Shown piece after piece: positions 15,201-27,852 of a stretch of DNA of 64,000 nt. Each line of letters starts with the position of its first letter. Within the stretch, counting starts at the first letter, position 1. A model generated the notes under the pieces. The model saw nothing but the letters and a program-made list of their open reading frames with translations. It had not been told where the DNA came from and searched no databases. This stretch comes from Numida meleagris (taxonomy: Eukaryota; Chordata; Aves; Galliformes; Numididae): NCBI RefSeq assembly GCF_002078875.1, contig NC_034412.1, forward strand, positions 85,733,491 to 85,797,490. Direction: 5' to 3'. A program made the position numbers and the translations under genes.

Positions 15201-18200
15201 GCATTTCACACTCTCCAGCTGTGCTGAGTTACAAAAAAGACTGAACAGTCATTTACCCAGGCTCCACCATAATCCTGTGTAGACTCAATGACAAGAGGCC
15301 TGAATGGCCACCTACAGCTACACAACAGCCCAAGCTTCAGCCCTCCGATACTGGAACAGAGTGCACTGCCTGGCCCACGTGCATCAGAAAATCGTCTGAG
15401 CCACACCATTAGCTGTACTGGCCAGAACTGAAGGAGGTCATCCACTGCACCTGCGGTGCTAAGCATGAACTCAGCACAGTTGAAATAGGAGCCTACAGAG
15501 AATACAGAATATCTTGTAAATAAATCAAATTGCTAAGAAAGGGATGCAATGATTACCTAAGGATGCTTTTGCATGGATGAATCACAGATTAAGCTTAGAT
15601 TTCCAGAAAAAGCCCAGATGCTGAGAGAACAAAAACAGGATTATTAACAGGATAAATTGAGCCAAGCAATAATTAGTTCTTCGTTAAAAAAATGATTCAG
15701 GAAACGTCCAAGCACTAAATTTGGTATCACTTTCATCATCAAATACCTTTAAATGGCCACAGCAATATAAAGAGTACGGGTTCTTCAATCCTTCAATTCA
15801 ATTATTTCTTTGCTTCCTCTACCTTCTGAGCTACTTTCTATTACCTATCGAGCATTTGTGTTTCTCTGAGGGAAAAATATGTACAGTTTATGCATTTGTC
15901 AAATTCATAACAGCATTCAGAACACAGAATTATAAGTAAAAAGTCTGGGGTTCATTTCATGAGTATTATCACTCCATGTACTTTATGTTCCTGTTACTGT
16001 GATTATTATTTATTTTTCTATTCCTGCATCGTACGGACTGCACAAAAATAGAGCAATATTACCTCCCTCTATCTATCACACATTTTAAAAGTTATGAAGT
16101 ACAGAGATTTAGCTCTTCCATTTTGTTGTACTAACAATCTAATTATTTGTCACCATCTTCTATGTAGGGATATTCAGGTCTAGCTACTATGATGTGATCT
16201 CTTTTTCTTACCTTTCATTTCACTTTAGGTTTTAAAAAAATTACATTTAGAAAGAAAATGTGAACTTCTAATATGGTACTAAATTGTTTTCGGCTTTTCT
16301 GTCAAGACTCTCCAGAAACACTTCAATTCTCTTCTCCAGTACATTGGCCTCAATGCCCTCTATCATCAGGAAAAAAAAAAAAAAAAAAAGCTTAAATGCA
16401 TACATATTACTTTGTGATCTGCCAAAATAATTGGCAGCATACACTGTGTACCAGCAGTCAGGTTCAAGTTCAGCTAGATATTCAGTTAGAACACTGCCAA
16501 ACTCAAGTAGGCATAGCTGTATGCAATGAAGATGAAAAAGAAAAGCTGTAGTAATGGAAAGTCATTTTAAAGAAATAAAGTTGCCTTTAAAATAGCTGAG
16601 AGTATGAGCATGGTCAGACTTCATCATGTTGGACACAAAATCAAACTGCTCAGCTATTTTTATATTCTTTTCCAGAGGTACAATAGAAGAGACCTACAAC
16701 AGTTTGGAAAATGATTTTCTAGTGCTTATGTCAAATAATCATACAGCTTCCTCTCATTAGCATTCATTGCCAGTGGGTCAATATTAAGAAATACACATAG
16801 CAAGGAACCTACTGAGAATAAAAACCAAACTATTTTGCTGCATAATGTGCAGCAAGGATATGGCTTACTAAGACTAAAGTCGCAAAACAAATAAGAATCT
16901 TCCTTATGAAATATTGAAAGTATGTTTTGTTCTCCGGTCAATCCTCCTGACATCGCAAACTGTCTGCACTCCAAAGATGTCCCTGTCCATAAATATTGAA
17001 CACATGCTCCTAATGTATTTGCTAAACAATTTGGCACTGTTACTTTGTAAAATACATTAACTATTAACATAGCTTGATGCTGCAAAGCAGACAAAAAAAA
17101 ATTCTGTGGCTCACACTTTTGTAAGTAATTTTCTCATTTGTGTCTGGACAACAGAGCAAAGCACCAGAATGATTCCAACCATGTTTACTATCACAGTGCA
17201 ATTCAAAAAGAATGTATCAACTATGTTGGCAAGTTTAGATATAAACCACGTAGAGAAAATGACACATAGCTGTACCAATACATGAATTATCAAACTAGCA
17301 TATTCTTGCTGAATAAAAATATATGCAACATTTTATTGCTTGGCTGAAAACATCGATTGTATCAATGTTTCTCTAACAAAAGCCCATATGCTTTTCCTTC
17401 TCTAAGTAATATAAAGCAGGATTATGATGCTGAAATTCATGTTCAGTATCAATCATGTAACACAAAAATATTGTGTTCAAAATGCATGCCCCATTCTCGG
17501 AACACTGCCAATCCTCTGAGACAATTCAAACCTAATCCTTTAGGTCCTTTCAGAAACCCCAACTATTCTACTGGTTGATCCTACATACAGTAATACAAAA
17601 CCCAGATGCTGAAAACCTGATTCAGTGGCTGCAATTAGTAAAATTAGAACATTTCATTCAAGCACAGAGTCCCTTCAAATTGACTGTAATTATCTCTTAA
17701 TAAATTACAAGTGCACATCATTTCTTTTTTTTTTTTTTTTTAATAGTAGCTGAGACAAATCCCTTTATTTTCTTGAACACTCGAAGAGACAAGACAATCT
17801 CTGCACTTTTACTCTCAGGTGAATTGCCACCTCAAGCAGTTTGGAGGCCAGTTTTGAGGTGGTATTTTCAAATTTCTGTAAGTGACTTACTAATGTAAAT
17901 CCAACTGGACACCTTCGTTGCCTTCACTGAGGCATGCTGCAAATGTACCTTTTCTGAGGCCAGCAGTGACTCCACAGAGTCACAAGGATTTCCTATAAAA
18001 TCCAATCATATAACAACTGTTGGCTGTATACTAGTTCCATTCTTGTTCAATTACGATTTCCTTTATTGAAATGGAAAATCAGTTGAATGGATTATAAAAA
18101 ATAAAACCATTACCCAAAGAAAGGTGCTGGAATGGGAAACAGGGAAATGAAATGTCTTGATTTAAAAAAAAATGAACAAAAAAAGGGGTAGAGAAGGGAG

Positions 18201-21200
18201 AAAATAGAAATTGTGAGGAAAGAAACAGAAACAAGTGAGAATTTGCACTAACGACATGAGAATATTGAAAAAATACAGCCCCACGATACATACTCAACCT
18301 AAGAATTGAAGTCCTATTTTATGGGTTTAGCTATATAAATAGATCAGTTATTCAAATAATCCTATTCTTGCAAACCTTCGGATATTTACCTTTCCAAAGA
18401 GCAATGTATCTGAAAACAGTCCAGTATTTTTGTACGCACTAGCAAGATATTCGCTATCTTTGATTAAAAAATAATAATAAAGTGAAATAAAAAAAATTAT
18501 TTGACCCTTTTCAACATTCACTTAGCAATTTTCAGTTTAAGTCCTCCCAAAACCTGCACTGCTACTTTGTTATAAAAGCAAAGACCAACGTGCAATTTAC
18601 AGAGATAGGTATCCAAATTATCAAGGAAATGCAGGAAGTAATAATGCTGTTAGATACCCTTTAACAAAGACAATTACTTCCAGAGTCTCTTGAATTTTCA
18701 GCTTCTACAGATTTCATAGTTGCATAATACTGACTGTAATCTGACTTGCCAGAGTGAGCCATGAGACTGAATTAACAAAATCTGCTCCATCCTCACATCA
18801 GGCATCTTTTCCATTTCTGCTGAAGAACAGATGCCCTTTAATAGCTGCACACTTCTGCCAAACAACGCTGACCACTCCTTAGACTCTGATTCAGGTGTTT
18901 CTAAAATATGCTGCTATACAGAACTAGCACCCAGGAGTGGGCTGGGACAAAAGCTATGAAAGCAGCACTGTGTTCAGCAAATGTCTTGAACACAGAAGTT
19001 TCCCTTCACTTAATGAACCACAAGGAAGCAAAACAGAATGTTCATTCTGAATTGGAGAACCTGCATGCCTAAGGCCCAGACAGATGCATGACGTCGTAAG
19101 TAAAGCAGTGTGAATTACAATTATTTTCAGTTTCCACACATGGCTACTTAAGGTTTTTAGACTGTAATAATACAGTCATATGCATGAACAGACACTACAA
19201 AAACAATTAAAAGGCAGATAGTCAAATCATGCTCAAAGGATTAGTTGACAATAAATGCAATAAATGTGATATAACAGAAAGAATTCTTACTCTTCTAAAG
19301 CCTGAAGCATATCCCTTGATTCTTCAAAGGTCAGTATATCAATGATTTGGTCATTCATAATTATATCTTCACTGAAGAGGTCAGCTGAATTGAACTGAGA
19401 ATGCTCCAGTTTTTGATTTTGACTGAGTTCATATTGTATTTCCTAAAAAAGAAGAAAGGACAAAAAGTAAGCTTCAGATTATTAAAAAAGTTACAGTGAG
19501 AGTCTGATCTAATCTTATTACAGGTAACCCGGAGCTACTGTAAAGACTCCAACTTATCATCACATTGTACAGCTGGCAAGGATATAAAAAGGTTGTGCAG
19601 TTCAAATACATATCTAAGATCAACTATACAACTTTTGTTTTGTCGGCACTTGGTCCCGTTACAGAATTCCCCCAGTCAGTGTGGCATCAGAATAGCAAGT
19701 TCTCAGAATAGCAAGTTCTCAGAATAGCAAGTTCTCAGAATAGCAAGTTCTCTTATTGTGTTTTACACACACCTTATATATCCTTCACTCGTAAGTAGTA
19801 AATCCACTCACGGTTAATTATCCTTAAGTTCTTCACAACAACGTAGATAACAAACAAAGGGTTGCTTAACTGTCCCAGAAGTGACCACAATAGCTGTGCG
19901 TACTAAAGACTATTCTGTTTACACCTTAGCCCTGTCTCCAGACTCCGGAGGCCTCAAAGAGATAAGATCTACCAGAGTCTGTTGGGCTCTTTGTTGTTAA
20001 ATCTCCCCCCACATTGTTTCAGGCTGAACTTTTTATATATCAGATATAAAATACGTATATTTATAGATCAGGAATGCAAATGAAAAAATCAATGCTAAGG
20101 ACAGCAGACTTCAGTAGGCTTACAAAAGCCCTCTAGGAGGTTATTTTCTACTATAAAACTTTCTATGACAATTTTTAAAAAACTACCATGGTATAGCAAG
20201 ATTATACTACCACAAGGTGAGCAAAATGAAACGTTAATCCTATGAATGATGGAAGAGAGTCAGACAGTTCACAGGTCAGTGAGACACCCTTGAGACTGAG
20301 GCCTAAAAATATACAACAAAATGCTGCAAATATCTGGTGCTAGGAACAAATTGCCCCTTTTTTATAAAAATGTTATCAGAAGTTCTTTTGTAAAAATGAA
20401 ACAAAACAAACCCATTTCATTTAAAGGGGTTATTTCTTCAGGCCTAAGAAAAATAAAAACCATTAATGTATTAACAGTAATTTTCAACCATAGAGAGGCT
20501 AGAAGTGTTTTGTGAGATCATCTGGTTCATCCACCGGCCTGAGACAAGATCCCCTCTGCATAACGAGATATACTTACTTATCATCAGATAGAAATATTAA
20601 TGCAAATCTATAAGAAATATAATTCACCTTATTTTGCCATTTGTTGAAAATAATAAAAATGACAAAATAAGCTGTCCACAGAATTTAAACTGTGAAGAAA
20701 ATACACGGGGGGAGACCTCCCGGTGGCCTTCCAGTACTTAAAGGGAGCTTATAAGCAGGAGGGGGACCAGATATTTCCATCATCTGTTACAGTGATAGGA
20801 CAAAGGAGAATGGCTTTAAGCTAAAAGAGAGGAAATTTCAGTTAGATGTTAGAAAGAAATTCTTTACTCAGAAGGGCGCTGGGCAGCCTGATCTAGTGGG
20901 TGGCAGCCCTGCCCTCAGCAGTGGGTTGGAACTAGATTATCTTTGAGGTCCCTTCCAACACAAGCCATTCTATGATTCTTTGAATCTGATACTTACAGTT
21001 GAATAAAGTGAACTGCACACATCTAGTTCCCAAAATAAATTATTTCCAGCAAGACTACTCTAGCTTCTGAAACGCACTCTGAAACACCCAACTGCAGTGT
21101 TTCCCATTGCCCTCTCTGGACTGTGTCCACACGTGCCACATCACACCAGTGTCCCAAGAAATGCATATAAAGGGTTTCTGAGGTTTGATGTCAGTTGGCA

Positions 21201-24200
21201 TAGGAAGAATAAAACCCAAACTGCTCTCCAGACAGCCCACATAAATGTGCTCACACCAGTACTTCAACCAAATCTTTACACTCATCATGGAATTTTTAAA
21301 AACCTTTAAACAGACACCTTCATTACAGATTACAAATTAAAACTTTCTGGGTGTTTGAAAAATGAGATTACTAAAGAAGAAAAAAATCAAACCGAAATCC
21401 AAACATAGTTAACAACATAGCTACCAGTTAAAATTTCCCTGTCTTTATTACCTGAATTTCATAGCACCAGTCAGCACACTTTATACTGGCCCACAGCTCC
21501 AAGGGGATTCTCAAACCACCGGTATTCTCTCACCTATGTCATCACTCCCATCCTAAACCAGCATATTTACGCCACGCCCAGCTGAAATTGCAAAGGACAG
21601 AGGGATGCTGCCCACTTGACCCAGTAGCCCAGTAGGAGATCTACCACCACATGAACAGATGATGGGTTCAAACCTCTAAGCATTCCCTCTCTCAGAGGAT
21701 TGCTCTCATCACTGCAATAGTGATAGAGTTCTCTAGCTCCCCCCTACTGAAGTTGCTCCACTTCACATAAATATCTAAATAATTAATAAAATCAGTGAAT
21801 GCAACTTGGGCCAATCTGATGAATATTCATCAGACTCTGCATTTTCTCTCTCTGGCCTAGCATGTACTAAAATACTTTCAACAAACTGGCATGGCCTGAA
21901 TAAAGAACGCTGTAAATGCTCTATCCCCAGACCCAACTACTCAAGAGACTAATGCAAATCCAAAGAACTAAGAGATCCAGATTAAAACCCCTGTCTGTTC
22001 CTGATATAAATACAATTTGGATTCAAGTCTGCTGCATTCAGGGTGAATGGTCTACTCCAGAGACATTCTGGCTCTCATTTTGGGAGAAAAAGGAAAGACA
22101 AGAACAAGGAGGAAGATGAAAACAAATGCAAAGCTAGTACTGCTCCACCCTGAAGCTTAACATCGAGGTATTGCCAGGAGTTCTTCTGATCAGATTATTA
22201 TTATATTCCCTCTAAACCTGACTGTGCTAAAGACTAGGGGTTGTAGAGATTACACTAGCTGTGAATCCAATCCAGCACTTGGTGCTTTTTTATTTATCTT
22301 CAAAAACTCTTCAGGTAATCTGTATTACTTATGTTATATCACAAGATTTGATCCATAACAAAATTAAATAAGACACTGTTAAAGAATATATGACTCACCT
22401 GGTTTTTACTACGGAAACTCCATCTTAATAATTGGGTTCGGTAAAGAATGAAGAAAACAGCACATGTCAATACAAGGGAAACAAAAAAAGCAATGAAGAA
22501 CCCTGAAGCATGGATAGCATGGCTGTAGGAGACCTGAAATGAAAATACCGTATTATATATATACAAAGATATTACTCTAAGATTACAGCTGCACGTAACA
22601 TAGTAAACTACTTTTAGATGGCCTCATGCAACATCAGGGTTACTCAGCATTACATTATAAGTAGTAATTTTTATTAATATTAAATTAATTTTATTAATAT
22701 TAGTAATGCCTACTTTCCACTGATTTTGAAGCCTACTTGACTTTAAGTACAACTAGTTCAAATGCCTCTGTAATTCCAAGTAACAGATTTCCCACAGATT
22801 GAATTATAAGTGCTGTGACTTTTGGGTGGACTGTACCTAAAGCCTGTTTACTAGCATTGCCAGTATCTCCCAAGTCTCACTGAAATTAGTGGCATTTGAC
22901 GATGCTCAAAGCCTCAGAAAAATAGGTCTAATGTTAGCTACCTAAAAATAACAGTCATTTCTTGATTCAATAAAAGTCAGTAAACAACGCTGGGATAAAC
23001 ACTAATATAAATTCAGAATGAATATGTAAATAGCAATTGACAAAACCACCTGATGCATGTACATCCTTACCGTTTCTGCATAAGCCAGAGTTATAAATAA
23101 CAGCAAGGGAACTGGAACTATAAGTCAGCTAATATCTTTGTAGGCCTTTCACTTTAGGCCTTAATTTAATCTTTAAATGGAAGCACATTAAAAATTAATT
23201 TTTACTTCATGCTTCACATAGCAAAAGCTAGTTCAATGTTTGTTTAGTTCTTTGAGATGTTTGGATGAAAAACATAGCAGAGCTACTAGTATAATGTTTC
23301 AACACAAAATAATCACTTTGCTGAGCGTAGAAAGTGTAAATAATTAACAAGCCTCTTACAAGCAGTGCTTGGTCATCTTTTAAAGTAAAAAGCTGAGAGC
23401 ATTCCATGCAATCAACAGAATTTCACATAGGAGTCAACAATCAAATGTGGTCTGCAGTTTAAAAAGAATGTATTCCAATTGAACAGCAGAAATTTGTCCT
23501 TTTATTGCCTGCTTATTGTGTCTCTGATACATGTTTTTGTAAACTGAAATAAATGAAAGGAACTCCCTTATGTCCTTGTTGACTTTGTTTGGCTCAGCTC
23601 CTCAAAGGTGCTGGTGACGCTCAACGCTCACTCGTTGTTGGTTTGTTCTTCATTTATTTATTTTGAAAAATAAAACTTAGTATAAAATAATGAATCCCCC
23701 GAAGCACTTCAAGGTTCAACAAAATCTTTCGGTACAAAGCATTTATCTTAGTAAATAAGCCATGTACTGAATTCCTCTTAATACTCATCAGTATTCGTAA
23801 ATTTCAAATAGAAACAATAAAGAAATTGGTTTCTTAGTCCAACTGCTTCAGTTAAGCTCCCCTGTATCACTAAGGATGACCACGAAGGACACCCAGCACA
23901 TCCACAGCAGTGTTATTAACAGCTCACTCCTCCTCTAACTCCATGCTGCCTCTCAGTTCCTTGTCAGAAGTTCAGTTATAACTTTTCTTTACAAAAACTT
24001 TGAGGAGCAAAAAGAAGCGGAGTTGGTGTCATGCCAAATCAAAATATCTTCATCTTTAAATTTATTTGAAAGATTTAACTATTAAGTCCTTTCTCTAACC
24101 TGCTGTTTATTCCCTCCATAGATTTCAATGGTTTTGCCCCTCTAGCCCATACCTCTTGAACATAGCTAACTAACATCTGTGTGTGACTTGAGAAAAATAT

Positions 24201-27200
24201 GGTTCTTCTTAATGTCCCCCAGCTTCTCCAGTTGTGCTGGATGGCCAAAGAGGACATCACACAATGGTACTTATTGAACTATGGAATACCACAGCTCTGC
24301 CTGAAGTTCTACTGCCTTCAAGGAACAAGAGATGCTATAGATAGTACTTAGGGAAAAAAAAAACGCTGCCTAGGAATCACTATCACTTTGCCTGAAACCA
24401 CTTGTGTTTGTCTAATTTCCAAGCACTCTGAAATTTAGAGACCTATCCAGGCTTTTACAGAAAGCAAGAATCTGGTGAAGCTGAAAAGAAGCTTGTTTGA
24501 GATTTGGCAGTGAAAAAATGCCAGCTAAGGAATTACCCTGTGCTTTCTCAGTAAAAGCTGAGACCCATAGTGGGACAATCTTTATCAGGGCAGACAGTTC
24601 TGTAAGAGGTTAAGCTCTTGTGAAAAAGTCCTTGGATAGGGAATTACCTGTGCTTTTACACTTGAGTAAAAGGAGTATTAGATGGACAGTCCATTTCCTT
24701 GGATATGGTAGGGACAAAATAGGCTATAATGCCTGAAAGGACTGCGGTTGGATGCTGCAGCAGAGGAAGCCAGAGATCCCATAGAAGCCACAGAGCAGGA
24801 ACTGTGTTAGCACTGCAGCCTGACTTTGAAACCCATATGCAAAACTAATTTCTTAAGTGAAGTGAACAAGCATTAGAGGCCTGATTTTCTTTGACTAGGT
24901 GCTGCACTCCCATTGAATTGAGGGAAAAAATCTGTCAAAAATCAGGTCAAAATAATCACTATCACAAATTCCACGCACGGTAGTCAGATAGGAGAAATGC
25001 TTTTTGCCTTTTTCATTACAGCTTCCTATTCAGCATCAAAAACACTCAGCTAAGGACAGAGCCATGCAGTATTCACAGCCCCTGAAGCGATGCGGGAAGA
25101 CATCTGGCATGGACACAGAGATAAGCAACGCTCATGTTTTTTCACAGCCAACATTACTTTGTCACAGGCAACCAAGCACTTTCATTCAGCAACGCAGAAG
25201 AAAAAATTCACAGGGTTTGTAAAACTTTCAAGAACAGCGCAACAAGTGTGCAATTAAACCACATGAAAGCTGACAGGGCCAACTTAGCACGGTAGTGCCA
25301 TGACTATGCAAGTAATTTATTCTTCCAGACCCAAAGTCAACATTTAGTATTTACTTGGTCACGTACATATATTGGTTTCACCACATAATTCTAAATAGAT
25401 AATATCTGAACCTGGGAGCATTTATGACAGTTGAAGCTAGGAGCAAATTACAATACATCTCACCTTTTCAGCATGATACATAAATATTTTGTCAATAGGT
25501 GGAGGACAGTTTTGGGAAAGTCAAAAGCTTTCTCATGGTGGCTGTGCCCAAAAGCAGGTGAACAAGTTCCTCATTACAGTTCTCTGTGGCTGGACAATGC
25601 TTCAAATGAAAAAAATGGCTAGGAATATAAAGGAACTTTGTAGATTTTCCATACTAAATATTAATACTTTGAGGCAACAAAGCTTCACTGTTTTCTTCCT
25701 CTTAAAACTGGAGAAGGCATAACTTGTCTATGATTAATAACCAGTAGCTAAGAGCAATGAGACTTAAGTACATAAGTATATCCTTAGCCCCCTAGGATTT
25801 AGCTTAGATTATCCAAATTTAAGAAGGGGAGTCAGTGTAATGTAAAATCATGGCATTTACCTCGGTCTTTTCTTCTTCAGTTATTGTGAATGATGTGGTC
25901 AGTGATATGAGATCTGTTTGATTCTGAGAGAAATATTACAAGTATTAAAAATGAGCAGAATACAATTTATAACAGTGCCAAACAGTCTAGAGTCTATACA
26001 AAAGCTTCTCCTTAGAAAAAAAAGCTATACTTCTTATTAAGCAAAAAGCTGAAATAAATCTGACAGGAGAGCGTAATGGTAACATTGTTCTGTGGGTTCC
26101 ACTCCCCTTCTAACTATGCATAGGCTTACTCCAGTGCTTACAGAATTACATTTTTCTGGACATATAAAATCTGGATGGACAGAAAGCACGCAGAACATGA
26201 TTCAAAGCCACTGCATATGTATTGTGGGGATCAAGGTTTGCAATTCACATCTATCAGTTCTGCTAAATGTCCTTTACTCTTATGCTTCCCTTCTGAGTCT
26301 TGCTCTCTGCCTCTCTAGTACACCCTCATGTGCATCCATCATTTTTTTCCTCTAAAACATGTAAGATACAGCAAATACAGGAAAATATATCCAGAGGTTC
26401 TGACTATGTGCATTTATATAAACCACAGGGAACAAAACAAACCATATTTAAGAATGAGAAAAGGTTACTTTGGAAGAAACCACTCCTCCTGAGTCATTAG
26501 TCCTGCTTCCTACTCAGGCTAACTCCTGTGTTAGGTCACTTGTTTCAGAGCCTGGTGCAACTGAGTTCCCAAAAATCACCAAGGCTGGAGACTCCCCAGC
26601 TCCTCACAAATCTCTTCAAAGGTCTCAAACTTCTTATACTGAAATAGTGGTTTTGGTTAAAAGAAATTATTTTCTGATAAAACATGGCAAAACTTTCAAT
26701 CCCTCACAGACTCCAGGAAAAAGCTCATAGGGAGGTGCAACACATTTTCAGGATACATAGATCAACTGGAAAGAAATACAAAAAGTAGAGAGAAGTGTTA
26801 CAGGACAACACATCACAAGCGTTCTTTATGTACTTAAGGATGCCCAAAACTTCCTAAGATACGGCAAATAATTATTGTATTTAAAAATTCAAGGTACACC
26901 TGGGAGCCTCAGAACCTCATTTCCATACATGCAGGCCTCACCGCAGGTCTCACTGCTTATGGAGACTGGTACTGCTTCCCACATTTTTCTTTACAGAAAC
27001 TGAGAGGAGCAAAATAAAATTGTACAGGAAATACCTGTGACGAACTCCTGAAAGTCAGCTGTGCAGGCAGTGTCAAGACCCTACCATTCCATGTTTTCTT
27101 TGCATCAAGAAGTGCGGTATAGTTGATTGCAAAATATTCCCCAACTGTTAAAAGAGAGGGGAAAAAAAGCATGTGTAGATTAAGTACATGAGATACATCT

Positions 27201-27807
27201 AACAGTAAAATACTGGCCTCTAAGTAATGGTGTCTGAATTTTCTTCAATAAAACAGTAGCTATGTTGACTTGAAAATAACCCAGCAGAGTTGTGTATCTT
27301 TTCTTATACACAATACTGGGCATGATTCTCTGAAGAGCTGAGAACCCTGCTGAGCTCAGCTGCGGTTACAGATGTTTGCAAAATATGAAAAGCAAGTTTA
27401 ATATGAATAAAACATTTTGGGGTTTTTTTAGGTTCCCCTTTAGACTGTGCTTCCTCGCCAGCAAAAGTACTCTCTTAGGAGCCTAGCTGCAGTAGGCTCA
27501 CAAGACCCCTCAGCAGGGAGATACAGCCTGAGCCTATCAGCGCACTCTAGAGAAGAAGAATATGGATAAATCTACTCTGTCTCAGAAATATTTCTCCAAG
27601 ATCCCTGGGGAAGACCTGGGAAAGCACTGGAGCTTTTCCTTTCCAACACAGCAAATCCCCCACATTCAGAGTAGCCAGTTCTTGGCAAACACGGGCCTGG
27701 CAACATCTACTAACTCAAGCAAATTTTGCACAGGATCTGGAAACTGCATTAAATGATGCTTCAAGCTACTGAAAAGCATCACGTTTGGACTACTAAAACT
27801 TAACATG

Positions 27808-27852
<45 letters not shown>

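Larger units (their letters stand above)
11279..19290 (-). other. EVC2: EVC2 intron 9
   Basis: 8.0 kb, the largest intron wholly in the window. Holds two minus-strand polyA-signal plus A-run ends (14864-14908 and 17725-17769), annotated separately, and A/T homopolymer tracts (about 12541 and 16371). No exon of EVC2 was found inside. Confidence 0.8.
19443..22398 (-). other. EVC2: EVC2 intron 8
   Basis: 3.0 kb. Holds the solo LTR (19641-20013), a CR1 3' fragment (20706-20982) and a 20-bp palindrome (21815-21834), each listed separately. Confidence 0.8.

Noticed and set aside
20485..20560. CR1-like words (GAGATCATCTGGTTCATCCA) upstream of the CR1 at 20706
   Set aside because: Too short and diverged to call a separate element.
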